A DNA stretch of 64,000 nt from Pseudomonadota bacterium (lineage in GTDB: Bacteria; Pseudomonadota; Alphaproteobacteria; Sphingomonadales; Sphingomonadaceae), in the NCBI GenBank assembly GCA_020160755.1, contig JAIUPN010000012.1:62001-126000 (forward strand). Reading direction: 5' to 3'. The translations under genes and the position numbers were made by a program. Position 1 is the first letter of the stretch. Each line of letters opens with the position of its first letter. Below are positions 43,774-52,179 of this stretch, in pieces. The notes beneath the pieces were generated by a model. That model did no database searches and had not been told where the DNA came from. It worked only from the letters and a program-made list of their open reading frames with translations.

Positions 43774-44271
43774 TCAGGAAATCGGGGGCGCGAGCGCGGC
43801 CGCGATGCGCGCGACGAGCGCCTCGGCGCCCGCCTGGTCGTCGGCGGTGAAGCGCGCGGGGCGCGGGCTGTCGAGGTCGAGAACGCCGACCAGCCGGTCG
43901 TTCGCAATCACCGGGACGACGAGTTCGCTGCGGCTGTCGGCATCGCACGCGATATGGCCGGGAAAGGCGTGGACATCGTCGACGCGCTGGGTCGCGCGCA
44001 GCCGCGCGGCGGCGCCGCAGACCCCCTTGTCGAGCGGGATGCGGATGCACGCCGCCTTGCCCTGGAACGGGCCGAGCACCAGTTCCTGCCCGTCGAAGCG
44101 ATAGAAGCCCGCCCAGTTGAGGTCGGGGATCGCCTGCCAGATGAGCGCCGCGACATTCGCCATATTGGCGATACCGTCGGGCTCGCCCGCGACGAGAGCC
44201 GCAGCGGCGTCGCCCGCCTCGGCCCATAGCTCGACCGGATCGGTCGCGGTGAAGGAAAGGGCGGTGGACAT
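43774..44271 (-). CDS. msrC: Free methionine-(R)-sulfoxide reductase (GAF-domain)
   Basis: 165 aa single GAF domain. Cys75, Cys85 and Cys109 are spaced exactly as the three catalytic cysteines of E. coli fRMsr (10 and 24 residues apart), in the contexts ACIRIP, GVCGAA and HIACD. VHAFPGHIACDADSRSE is the family signature. It repairs free Met-R-sulfoxide after oxidative stress, using thioredoxin. The ATG overlaps the prolyl oligopeptidase stop by 1 nt (TAATG), so the two are coupled. Confidence 0.93.
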   Translation of the reverse strand: MSTALSFTATDPVELWAEAGDAAAALVAGEPDGIANMANVAALIWQAIPDLNWAGFYRFDGQELVLGPFQGKAACIRIPLDKGVCGAAARLRATQRVDDVHAFPGHIACDADSRSELVVPVIANDRLVGVLDLDSPRPARFTADDQAGAEALVARIAAALAPPIS

Positions 44272-46424
44272 TATTCGACGCTCAGCCCGGTCCACTTCGC
44301 CGCAAAGGCATATTTGTCGGCCGCCTCGGCGATGATTTTGTCGGTCGGCTTGCCGCTTCCGTGGCCGGCGCGGGTTTCGACGCGGATCAGGTGCGGCTTG
44401 TCGCCGGCCTTCGCATGCTGGAGCGCGGCGGTATATTTGAAGCTGTGCCCCGGCACGACGCGGTCGTCGGTGTCGGCGGTCGTTACCAGCACCGCGGGAT
44501 AAGCCGTGCCGTCCTTGATATTGTGGTACGGCGAATAGGCGAGGAGGTTCCGGAAATCGCCTTCCTTCGACGGATAGCCATAATCGTCGACCCAGTAGCG
44601 GCCGGCGGTGAAGCGGTCGAAGCGCAGCATGTCCATCACGCCGACCGCGGGCAGCGCCGCAGCGAACAGGTCGGGGCGCTGGTTGGTAACCGCGCCGACG
44701 AGCAGACCGCCGTTCGACCCGCCCTCGATCGCGACCTGGCCTTTGCCCGCAATGCCTTCGGCGATCAGATATTCGCCTGCGGCGATGAAATCGTCGAAGA
44801 CATTCTGTTTCTTGTCGAGGCGGCCGGCGTCGTGCCAGGCTTTGCCATATTCGCCGCCGCCACGCAGATTCGCGATCGCGAGCACGCCGCCCTTGTCGAC
44901 CCACGCCAGCTTGGTCGGCGAAAAGCCCGGAGTCATCGACACGTTGAAACCGCCATAGCCGTAAAGCAATGTCGGCGAGCCCTTGCTGCGGTCGAGGCCC
45001 TTTTTCATTACGACGAACATCGGCACCTCGGTGCCGTCCTTCGATTTGTAGAAGCGCTGTTCGACCGAGAAATCAGAGGGTTTGAAGGTCAGCTTCGGTT
45101 CGGCGAAAATCTCGCTCTTCCCGGTCTGCGTGTCGAAGCGGTAGATCGTCGTCGGTCGCGCATAGCTCGAGAAGCTGTAGAAGGTTTCGGGATCGCTCGA
45201 CTTGCCGCCGAAGCCCGACGCGGCGCCGATGTCGGCGAGCTTGATGTTGGCGACGGGCTTGCCGTCCAATGCGACCATCCGCGCTTCCGACTTCGCATCG
45301 CCGAGGTAGGAGAGGATCAGCCGGTTGCCGACGCGCGAGGCGCCGACGAGCGTCGCCTCATTTTCGCCGACGAGCTGGGTCAGCGCCGCGGGCTTCCTGA
45401 TGTCCATCGACACTATGCGTCCGCGCGGCGCGCCCTTGTTGGTGACGAACGTGAAGCGCGAGCCGGTGTTGGTCACATATTCCCAGTTGTTCGCATAATC
45501 GTCGACGAGGATGATCGGCTTCGCGCCCGGCTTGCCGATCGGATGGAGCGTCAGGCCATAGCGTTCGTCGGTCCCCTCGGACGAGACGACGAGCAGATAT
45601 TGCCCGTCGTCGGTGACCACCGCGCTGTTGTTGAGTTTCGGCTTGTCGGGGGTGGCGTGGATCAGCACGTCGGCGCTCTGCGGCGTGCCGAGCTTGTGGA
45701 AATAGACGCTGTGATTTTCGTTCAATGACTGGAAGGCTTCGCCCTCTTTCGGCTCGGGAAAGCGGGAATAATAAAAGCCGCTGCCGTCCTTTGCCCAGTC
45801 GAGCGCCGAAAATTTGACCCAGCGCACCTCGTCAGACAGGTCCTTGCCCGTCGCGACGTCCTTGACGCGAACGATGCGCCAGTCGGTGCCGCCGTCCTGC
45901 ACCGAATAGAGGAGATGCTTGCCGTCCTCCGACGGGTTCCACTCACCGAGCGCGGTCGCGCCGTCCTTCGCCCATGTGTTGGGGTCGATCAGCACACGGC
46001 CTTCGCCCTTCAACCCTTCGCGGACGTACAGCACCGACTGCGGTTGGAGTCCGTCGTTGCGGCTGTAGAAATAACGCGTTCCCGCCTTCGTTGGCAGGCC
46101 GAAGCGTTCGTAATTGTAGAGCTCGGTCATCCGTTTCTTGAACGTATCGCGGCCGGGCAGCGTTTCGAGATAGCTGTCGGTGACCTTGTTCTGCGCCGCG
46201 ACCCAGTCGGCGACCTTCGGATTGACGCGGACGTCGTCCTCCAGCCAGCGATAGGGATCGGCGACGTCGACGCCGAACTGCGGATCGACCGTATCGCCGC
46301 GCGCGGTGTCGGGATAGGCGAGCTTCACCGCCGATGCCGCGACCGCGTCGGCCGCCTGTGTTGCCGTTGGGGCCGTCATCAACAGAGCGAGCGCCAGCGG
46401 GGCGGACAGGGTTTTACGGGACAT
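44271..46424 (-). CDS. Prolyl oligopeptidase, S9 family
   Basis: 717 aa. The signal peptide (1-24, after TQA) suggests a periplasmic site. The N-terminal seven-bladed propeller runs from about residue 80 to 430. The alpha/beta-hydrolase domain follows, with GGSNGGLL (catalytic Ser), an Asp in TTADTDDRV and the His in GHGSGKPT. It cleaves after proline in short peptides. Length and motifs are standard for this family. Confidence 0.94.
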   Translation of the reverse strand: MSRKTLSAPLALALLMTAPTATQAADAVAASAVKLAYPDTARGDTVDPQFGVDVADPYRWLEDDVRVNPKVADWVAAQNKVTDSYLETLPGRDTFKKRMTELYNYERFGLPTKAGTRYFYSRNDGLQPQSVLYVREGLKGEGRVLIDPNTWAKDGATALGEWNPSEDGKHLLYSVQDGGTDWRIVRVKDVATGKDLSDEVRWVKFSALDWAKDGSGFYYSRFPEPKEGEAFQSLNENHSVYFHKLGTPQSADVLIHATPDKPKLNNSAVVTDDGQYLLVVSSEGTDERYGLTLHPIGKPGAKPIILVDDYANNWEYVTNTGSRFTFVTNKGAPRGRIVSMDIRKPAALTQLVGENEATLVGASRVGNRLILSYLGDAKSEARMVALDGKPVANIKLADIGAASGFGGKSSDPETFYSFSSYARPTTIYRFDTQTGKSEIFAEPKLTFKPSDFSVEQRFYKSKDGTEVPMFVVMKKGLDRSKGSPTLLYGYGGFNVSMTPGFSPTKLAWVDKGGVLAIANLRGGGEYGKAWHDAGRLDKKQNVFDDFIAAGEYLIAEGIAGKGQVAIEGGSNGGLLVGAVTNQRPDLFAAALPAVGVMDMLRFDRFTAGRYWVDDYGYPSKEGDFRNLLAYSPYHNIKDGTAYPAVLVTTADTDDRVVPGHSFKYTAALQHAKAGDKPHLIRVETRAGHGSGKPTDKIIAEAADKYAFAAKWTGLSVE

Positions 46425-46506
46425 GGCAAGGCGACCTCATCGTCTGGGGAAATTATCGTGCGCCTTTATGTAAGGATGGCAAAGGCAGGGGCAAGCGATT
46501 TGGCGC

Positions 46507-48009
46507 TCACGCCGCGATCGGGAAGTCCCGGACGGCACCTTCCGATCCCGTTCGCGGCAACAGGGGCGGCGCATTGCCGACGATCGTGTCGAGCGCTGCC
46601 TCGATGGTCGGATAGGCAAAGGCAAAACCGCTCTCGATCGCCGCCTTGGGTACGACATATTGCCCGCTCAGCAGGAGCTCTTCGGCAAAGTCGCCAAGCA
46701 GCCAGCGGAGCGGCGCGCCCGGAACGGGCATGATCGCGGGCCGCGCCAGTGACCGGCCGAGCGCGGCCGTAAAATGCGCGTTCGTGACCGGGGTCGGTGC
46801 CGTCGCGTTGACGGGGCCGGCAAGGCTGGGCGTCGCGATCGCGTGGATGATCAGCCGGACGATATCGTCGCGGTGGATCCAGCTCATCACCTGCCGGCCG
46901 TGACCGAAACGTCCGCCCATTCCGAATTCGAACGGCGCCAGCATCCGCGCCAGCATCCCGCCTTCGGCTGCGAGCACCAGTCCGGTGCGCAGCGATACGC
47001 GGCGGATTCCGAGATTCTCCGCACCCGCTGCGGCCGCTTCCCATGCGGCGCACAGGCGGTGCGAAAAGCAAGCCGTGCCCATGTCGCTTTCGAAGAGCGG
47101 CGTCGCACCGCGCAGGCCATAGATGCCGATGGCCGAACCCGAGACAAGCACCTCCGGCCGCCGCTCCAGCCGCGCGGCAAGGCCGAGCACATCGCGCGTC
47201 ACGGTCAGGCGCGACCGCAATATTCGCCGCCGCTTGCGTGTGGTCCACGGCGAATCGGAAATCGGCTCGCCGGCGAGATTGACGATTGCGTCGATCGCGC
47301 AGCGGGCGGGAAGTTCGTCGAGACTGGCGACGAGGCGCACGGGCGCGGGAAGCGCGGCCTTTTCTGGCGCACGGGTCAGCACGATGACCTCATGCCCCGC
47401 GGCGGCGAGCGAGGCGACGAGCCGGCGGCCGATGAAGCCCGTACCGCCGGTTACAAGGATCGTGTGACGGTCGAGCAACGCCGCCGCGAGGCTGGCGGGA
47501 TCGGCTTCGACCAGCCGTGCCGCGCGGCGCGCGGCGGCGAGGTCGCGCGCGCCGCACACGACGACCCCGACCGATCCGGCGAGGCAGGCCCACGAGAGCC
47601 AGCCATGGTCCGCAGACGGCAGCGCGGTCGGTTCAGCCGCCCAGCCGAGCAACAGCGGCACAAGCAGCGCGAGGATCACGCCATAGTTGAGCGTGAGCAG
47701 GGTGTGCGTCACCCGCTCGGTCGCTGGCAACAGGCGCGAGCGATCCTCCTCCACGAAATCCCAGAGCGTGATGAACAGTTCGACGAACAGGAGCCCGATC
47801 AGTGCAATGGCCCAGGCACCATGCGGCTCGGCCCAGCCGAGCGCCATGAACAGCAAGGCGTAGAGCAGGTTGCGGACGCCGTGGAGCATGAGTTCGGTGC
47901 GTTGCGATGCGCGCCACGCCAGCCGCTCGGTGCCTTCGTGATGATAGATGGTGTCGAATGCCCCCATCGCCATCTGTATCATCACGAGGATCCACAGCCC
48001 GTCCGTCAT
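46507..48009 (-). CDS. Fusion: N-terminal membrane domain with TIGR01777-type epimerase
   Basis: 500 aa. Residues about 1-170 hold four or five hydrophobic helices with a charged cytoplasmic loop. From about 182 a short-chain-like nucleotide-sugar epimerase domain begins with TGGTGFIGRRLV, then NLAGEPISDSPWTTRKRRRI and GSAIGIYG, characteristic of the SDR39U1/TIGR01777 group. The fusion puts the enzyme at the membrane. It overlaps the DUF4166 gene by 4 nt. Confidence 0.88.
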   Translation of the reverse strand: MTDGLWILVMIQMAMGAFDTIYHHEGTERLAWRASQRTELMLHGVRNLLYALLFMALGWAEPHGAWAIALIGLLFVELFITLWDFVEEDRSRLLPATERVTHTLLTLNYGVILALLVPLLLGWAAEPTALPSADHGWLSWACLAGSVGVVVCGARDLAAARRAARLVEADPASLAAALLDRHTILVTGGTGFIGRRLVASLAAAGHEVIVLTRAPEKAALPAPVRLVASLDELPARCAIDAIVNLAGEPISDSPWTTRKRRRILRSRLTVTRDVLGLAARLERRPEVLVSGSAIGIYGLRGATPLFESDMGTACFSHRLCAAWEAAAAGAENLGIRRVSLRTGLVLAAEGGMLARMLAPFEFGMGGRFGHGRQVMSWIHRDDIVRLIIHAIATPSLAGPVNATAPTPVTNAHFTAALGRSLARPAIMPVPGAPLRWLLGDFAEELLLSGQYVVPKAAIESGFAFAYPTIEAALDTIVGNAPPLLPRTGSEGAVRDFPIAA

Positions 48010-48704
48010 CGCACGTCTCCCTCTTTGTCATCGGCGGGATCGCGAAAGCGCCCCACCTGATGCATAAGTTCGCCGAACCACGCGTGACGCAGCGTGAGAA
48101 CGAACAGGAATTCGCCGTTGTCCTGATCGATATGGTCAATTGTCAGCGCGCCGGGGCAAAGCCATGCGGGTAGGCGGATACGTAGCCTGGCCACCTCCCA
48201 GAAATAATCGGAAGAGCGAAAACAGAGGCCGTCTGCGTGCGCCGTCACCGTAAGCGTCATGCCAACGCCCATGCCGACATGTTCCTCCAGCCCCGTTTCG
48301 CCGGCAAAACGCTTGGCGCTGTGGATGACCTGCGGAAAGCCGCGGCGGCGGCTATATTGCCGCGTCCAGCACTGGCCCCCGCCGCTATCTTCGCCAACGG
48401 TGACGACCGCCGCGACGCCCGTGTCGCGTGATAGCGGCAGCGGCGCGCCGATGATGCGGCAGATTTGCGCGAGCAGCCAGCCGGCCGCGGAGCGTTCGGA
48501 CACGATGATCTCGCCGCGATAGATGGCAAGCCGCAGCCCCGTCAGTCGCTTCGAGAAGCGGTGGCGAACCGTTATGGGGAGTCGTGCCCAATCGTCCGGC
48601 GCGATCAGGCGACGGAAGCGATAGTCGTACAGGCTGTCGTCCGGGTCGGGCGGAGCGGGACAGGCGCCGGGCGCGTCGTGCAAGGATATTGCTTGTTCCC
48701 TCAT
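48006..48704 (-). CDS. DUF4166 protein
   Basis: 232 aa. The LYDYRFRRLIAP start, the L-P-x-x-V-R-H-R-F-S-K segment, TRQYSRRRGFPQVI and the HAWFGELMHQVGRF segment fit DUF4166, a domain often fused or linked to TIGR01777 epimerases. Function unknown. It starts 12 nt after the regulator's stop and overlaps the fusion gene by 4 nt, so regulator, DUF4166 and epimerase form one unit. Confidence 0.82.
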   Translation of the reverse strand: MREQAISLHDAPGACPAPPDPDDSLYDYRFRRLIAPDDWARLPITVRHRFSKRLTGLRLAIYRGEIIVSERSAAGWLLAQICRIIGAPLPLSRDTGVAAVVTVGEDSGGGQCWTRQYSRRRGFPQVIHSAKRFAGETGLEEHVGMGVGMTLTVTAHADGLCFRSSDYFWEVARLRIRLPAWLCPGALTIDHIDQDNGEFLFVLTLRHAWFGELMHQVGRFRDPADDKEGDVR

Positions 48705-48716
48705 CGCCTGCCCCTC

Positions 48717-49292
48717 CTACCGCGCGTCCTTGCCCTTGCCGGGACGCCAGTTGATCAGCTTCGTTACCCCGGCGCCGAGCTTGATCAGTCGCATCAGCGC
48801 CGGTTTGGGGACGTTCAGCATTTCGTCGTGCCAGCGGCTCATCGTCGTCACGAAATCGAGCATGTCGGCGAGCCGCGCCTTCGCGTCGGCGCTGAGGCCG
48901 GGGTCGGTCGCCGCGCGCGCGACGCAGGCTTTGAGCGCCGCCTCGGCGGGATCGACCTCGCGCGCCTTGCGGCCCGCGGCGATCCGCGTGACCATCTCCC
49001 AGATATCCTTCTCGGCGGTGAAATGGTCGCGCCGGTCGCCGAGCAGGGGGACGCGGTCGATCAGACGCCAGCCGAGCAATTCCTTGATCGAGTTGGACAC
49101 GTTCGAACGTGCGAGGCCCAGCATCTCGGCAATTTCTTCGGCATGAAGGGGGCGGTCGCTGACGAACAGCAGCGCATGAATCTGCGCGACCGACCGGTTG
49201 ACGCCCCACTGCCCGCCGAGATTGCCCCAGTGGAGGATGAACTCGGTCGCGGCCGGGGACAGGTTCGAATCATGTTCCGATATTTCTGTCAT
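48717..49292 (-). CDS. GbsR/MarR-type transcriptional regulator
   Basis: 191 aa. The winged helix-turn-helix is at about residues 40-100 (PLHAEEIAEMLGLARSNVSN), the layout of the GbsR branch of MarR-like regulators. The ATG at 49292 fits the family N terminus and a promoter ending at the start codon. An in-frame ATG at 49367 has GGGAGG upstream, but that purine run belongs to an intergenic repeat. The start codon lies at the centre of a 14-bp perfect palindrome, so autorepression is likely. Confidence 0.88.
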   Translation of the reverse strand: MTEISEHDSNLSPAATEFILHWGNLGGQWGVNRSVAQIHALLFVSDRPLHAEEIAEMLGLARSNVSNSIKELLGWRLIDRVPLLGDRRDHFTAEKDIWEMVTRIAAGRKAREVDPAEAALKACVARAATDPGLSADAKARLADMLDFVTTMSRWHDEMLNVPKPALMRLIKLGAGVTKLINWRPGKGKDAR

Positions 49293-49307
49293 AACAGAAA
49301 TATCGGA
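49276..49307. promoter_or_regulatory. Palindromic operator over the regulator start codon
   Basis: TCCGATATTTCTGT (49276-49289) and ACAGAAATATCGGA (49294-49307) are perfect 14-nt reverse complements with a CATA spacer that holds the start codon. It overlaps the -10 region. AT-rich palindromes of this shape are typical of MarR-family operators. Confidence 0.7.
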
Positions 49308-49327
49308 TATAATGGAAGGCGAGTCAA
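49299..49327 (-). promoter_or_regulatory. Promoter of the GbsR/MarR-type gene
   Basis: On the minus strand: TTGACT (49327-49322), 17-bp spacer, GATATT (49304-49299). The expected start point is about 49292, the A of the start codon, so the transcript would be leaderless. The palindromic operator covers the -10. Confidence 0.5.
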
Positions 49328-49367
49328 GTCGCGTGGAGGTTGCGGCTTGCGATCGCGAAGCGGACAT

Positions 49368-49602
49368 AGAATCCTCCCTGCGGCGAAGCCGTGGGGAGGG
49401 GGACCATGCGAAACATGGTGGAGGGGGTGCGAGTTTGCGCCAACGGCCCTCCGTCAGCGCTTCGCGCTGCCACCTCCCCGTCTCTACGCGACAGGGGGGA
49501 TTCTCCCACTCGTCACCCCGGACTTCATCCGGGGCCCATGACGACGGTGCAGCAATGGATCCCGGATCAAGTCCGGGATGACGAAAGAGGGGAACGTACG
49601 CC
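49368..49602. repeat. Mosaic of intergenic repeat elements
   Basis: This 235-bp gap holds no credible gene. It contains CCATG-CGAAA-CATGG with flanking GGAGGGGG runs, a GCGCTTCGCGC hairpin, and two inverted copies of a short palindromic unit: CCCCGGACTTCATCCGGGG (49516-49534) and TCCCGGATCAAGTCCGGGA (49560-49578). A similar unit recurs at 58970-58998 (26 of 29 bases match), so this is a dispersed repeat of the chromosome. Confidence 0.7.
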
Positions 49603-50532
49603 TTACTTCTTCAACCCGATCTCGCGCAGCCGTTCCTGCAGATATTCGTCTGCGGTGATCGGCGTCGGATAGAGGTCGGGATGCGACGCGTCGATGCAGC
49701 TTTCGAGCGTCTCGATCGGATAGTCCGAACGGAAGTGCAGGAAGAAGGGCATCGAATAGCGCGCAAGGCTTGCCCGGCCTTCGTCGGGGTTGCGGACACG
49801 GTGGGTGGTCGAGGGCAGCTTGTTGTTGGTCAGCCGCTGGAGCATGTCGCCGACATTGACCGCCATCGCGCCCGGTGGGGGCGACACCGGAAGCCAGCTC
49901 CCGTCCTTGTCGAGGATTTCGAGCCCCGCTTCTTCGGCGCCGAGCAGCAGGGTGATCGTATTGATATCTTCATGCGCCTCGGCGCGGATGCCCTTCGCGG
50001 GGGCCTCGACGGGCGGGTAATGGAGCAGGCGCATCACGCTGTTGCCGTCGGCGACGGTGTCGTCGAAGAAATCGGGGGCGAGGCCGAGATAGCGCGCGAT
50101 CCCCGAAAGCAGGCGGCCGCCGACGCGGTCGAATTCGGCGAAGAGCTTGTCGTAAGCGGTCCGGAAGCCATCGACTTCGGCGGGCCAGACATTGTTCGGC
50201 TGCTGCGCGGCGAGGCGGTGGCCGGAGGGCAGGTCGCGGCCGACGTGCCAGAATTCCTTGAGGTCGACTTCCTTTGCGCCCTTCGCGATCTCGGTCCCGA
50301 ACGGGGTGTAGCCGCGCGCGCCGCCGCCGCCCGCGATATGATAGGCACACTTGGTTTCTTCGGGGAGGGCGAAGAAGGCCTTCGCCTTCTCCCAGGCTTC
50401 GTCGATCAGGTCGGGGTCGATGCCATGGTCGGTGATCATCGCGAAGCCGAAGCGTTCGAACGACGCCCCGAAATCCTTCGCAAACTGGTCGGCGGGGAGC
50501 GACATGGAAATGACGGGAACAGCAGCGGTCAT
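49603..50532 (-). CDS. Isopenicillin N synthase-like 2OG-Fe(II) oxygenase
   Basis: 309 aa. The N-terminal DIOX_N half has FERFGFAMITDHGI. The 2OG-Fe(II) core has AHEDINTITLLLG (H-x-D of the iron triad, His then Asp), a second His in TTHRVRNP, and an R-x-S near 'RASLARYSMPFF' that would bind 2-oxoglutarate. Members oxidise small molecules such as amino acid derivatives. Substrate unknown. Confidence 0.88.
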   Translation of the reverse strand: MTAAVPVISMSLPADQFAKDFGASFERFGFAMITDHGIDPDLIDEAWEKAKAFFALPEETKCAYHIAGGGGARGYTPFGTEIAKGAKEVDLKEFWHVGRDLPSGHRLAAQQPNNVWPAEVDGFRTAYDKLFAEFDRVGGRLLSGIARYLGLAPDFFDDTVADGNSVMRLLHYPPVEAPAKGIRAEAHEDINTITLLLGAEEAGLEILDKDGSWLPVSPPPGAMAVNVGDMLQRLTNNKLPSTTHRVRNPDEGRASLARYSMPFFLHFRSDYPIETLESCIDASHPDLYPTPITADEYLQERLREIGLKK

Positions 50533-50670
50533 GAAAGATCAGTCCATTTGATAAGGGGCGGCGCCCGTGGGGGGGGGCGCGTCATGAGTCGCGATTTAGG
50601 CGCTGCGCGGCTGCGGTAAAAGGGAAAAAGGCGGTTTCGTCCCGCGCGCCGCTCGGCTAAGCCTCCGGCC

Positions 50671-51096
50671 ATGGCAAAGCAATATTGGCTGATGAAATCC
50701 GAACCCGACGCTTATGCGTGGGACCAGCTCGTCAAGGACGGTACGGGGATGTGGGACGGGGTGCGCAATCACACCGCGAAGCTCAACCTGATGGCGATGA
50801 AGGTCGGCGACGAAGCGCTCTTTTATCACAGCAATATTGGCAAGGAGTGCGTCGGGATCATGGAGATCACCGAGACAGCTTCGCCCGACCCGACCGCCGA
50901 AGAGGGCTCGCCCTGGGTCATCGTGCGCGTGGCGCCGGTCCGTGCGCTGGACCATCCGGTGACGCTCGCGGCGATCAAGGCCGATCCGAAACTTGCCGAC
51001 ATGGACCTGATCCGCCAGTCGCGGCTGTCGGTCGGGCGCGTGACGCCCGCCGAATGGAAACATATCCTGAAAAAGTCGGAGAAGCCCGGAGGCTGA
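50671..51096 (+). CDS. EVE-domain protein
   Basis: 141 aa, the size of stand-alone EVE proteins. The YWLMKSEPDAYAWDQL start, the WDGVRNHTAKLNL motif and the ALFYHSNIGKECVG segment are diagnostic of this PUA-like fold, which binds modified bases in RNA or DNA. The cellular target is unknown. The stop is separated by 16 bp from the convergent PilZ gene. Confidence 0.92.
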   Translation: MAKQYWLMKSEPDAYAWDQLVKDGTGMWDGVRNHTAKLNLMAMKVGDEALFYHSNIGKECVGIMEITETASPDPTAEEGSPWVIVRVAPVRALDHPVTLAAIKADPKLADMDLIRQSRLSVGRVTPAEWKHILKKSEKPGG

Positions 51097-51112
51097 GCCC
51101 CCCCGCGGCGCT

Positions 51113-51436
51113 TCAGCGCAGCTTCACCTGCAAATGCGCCGCCACCGACGGGTGGAGCGGATGGACGAACTCGCAGCCGTACTCATTGCCGTCGGAACGG
51201 CGGACGATGGCCTCGAGCGGCTGCAGGCCGGGCAGGTTCACCCAGATATGCTTGCCGAGTTGTGGCCGGAAAAAGGTTACCATGCGAAAGCCGGTCGACG
51301 ACAGGTCGAACAGTTCGACGTCGAACGGGTTCAGCCCCGGTTCGCGGTAGCGCGCGCGCGCCTTGACCGGCGTGCGTTCGGCACGGCGTGCGGACGTGGG
51401 TGCCTTCCTGGCTTCGAGTGTGCGATTCCCCAACAC
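51113..51436 (-). CDS. PilZ domain protein
   Basis: 107 aa single PilZ domain. RRAER (R-x-x-x-R) and DLSSTGFRM (D-x-S-x-x-G) are both intact, so it should bind c-di-GMP. The chain is little more than the domain plus a short basic N terminus, typical of stand-alone effectors. The second PilZ protein of the window (39407-39907) has a weaker Arg motif. Confidence 0.85.
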   Translation of the reverse strand: MLGNRTLEARKAPTSARRAERTPVKARARYREPGLNPFDVELFDLSSTGFRMVTFFRPQLGKHIWVNLPGLQPLEAIVRRSDGNEYGCEFVHPLHPSVAAHLQVKLR

Positions 51437-51523
51437 GGATTTGGTCCCGATGCTTGTTGCCTGATCGGCCGCTTTTAGGGTTCCACTGGTTACCTCAAAG
51501 TGAAGCGATATGGTGAAATTCGT

Positions 51524-52114
51524 CTATACCGGAGGGGCTTCGCCGACCGTCATCAACCGGCCGGGGAAGGGGGCTGCGAGCGCGACCGCGGCGCGCCATT
51601 CGCCGCCGAGCCAGGTGGCGTGATCCCCGGGATGCAGGATTACCGGCATGACCTTCGGCTGATGATGCGCGACCAGCCGGTTCGGTTCGGTGGTGACGAT
51701 GGCGAAGCACGGCCAGTCCTCGCCCTGCCGCAGGATGCCGGCGAAGGCGAAGACCGGCTGCGACGGTACGGAAAACCAATGCTGGCGCCGCGCGCCGGTG
51801 GCGTCCGACCAATAGGAAAAGGCGGTCACGGGAACGAGGCAGCGCAGCTCGGCATGGCGCAGCGTACCGATCCAGAAGGGGCTTTCAAGGTTGCGGACGG
51901 CGGTGACCGCGCGATCGCCCTGCGGTGGCGGCGGGACGCCCCACAGCCGGGGGCGCAGGAAGCGCCGCGACCCGGAGCGCCCGTCGCTGACGATCACCGG
52001 CGCGGGGCGCCCCGGCGCGACATAATCGCCGGTCCACGGATCGCCGCCCGCTTCGGCATCGAAAGCAGCGGCGATCGTGCCGGCCGAAGCGTCGAGACGA
52101 TAAAGGCTGGTCAT
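51524..52114 (-). CDS. Divergent SRAP (YedK/HMCES-like) protein lacking Cys2
   Basis: 196 aa. Overall plan, VRNLESPFW (Asn of the active site), RCLVPVTAFSYW and HHQPKVMPVIL match the SRAP family, which in YedK and HMCES forms a thiazolidine link to abasic DNA through an N-terminal Cys2. Here the chain begins M-T-S-L-Y-R, with Thr in place of Cys2, and the F-Y-E-W motif reads F-S-Y-W, so the catalytic Glu is also missing. The frame has no Cys-initiated start upstream. Probably a catalytically different or inactive sphingomonad branch. Confidence 0.8.
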   Translation of the reverse strand: MTSLYRLDASAGTIAAAFDAEAGGDPWTGDYVAPGRPAPVIVSDGRSGSRRFLRPRLWGVPPPPQGDRAVTAVRNLESPFWIGTLRHAELRCLVPVTAFSYWSDATGARRQHWFSVPSQPVFAFAGILRQGEDWPCFAIVTTEPNRLVAHHQPKVMPVILHPGDHATWLGGEWRAAVALAAPFPGRLMTVGEAPPV

Positions 52115-52179
52115 CGCGCCACGGTCGCGATGCGCAAGGCGGCTGTCAATCGGGGCGATGCGCGCGGGCTAACGCCGAA

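Noticed and set aside
49263..49277. GTTC-N7-GTTC, an alphaproteobacterial SOS-box pattern
   Set aside because: It lies inside the start of the regulator's coding sequence, no SOS gene follows it, and one or two such patterns are expected by chance in 64 kb.
49293..49367. Longer N terminus for the GbsR/MarR-type gene, with GGGAGG upstream
   Set aside because: The extension overlaps the promoter and palindrome, its sequence is low-complexity, and the purine run belongs to an intergenic repeat. It remains possible if the start is not leaderless.
48465..49541. Plus-strand frame of 358 codons opposite the DUF4166 and regulator genes
   Set aside because: It spans two recognisable genes and an intergenic repeat region; a shadow frame.
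50560..50580. Run of nine or more G residues upstream of the EVE gene
   Set aside because: A homopolymer in a gap; no gene is phase-varied by it because it lies outside both reading frames.
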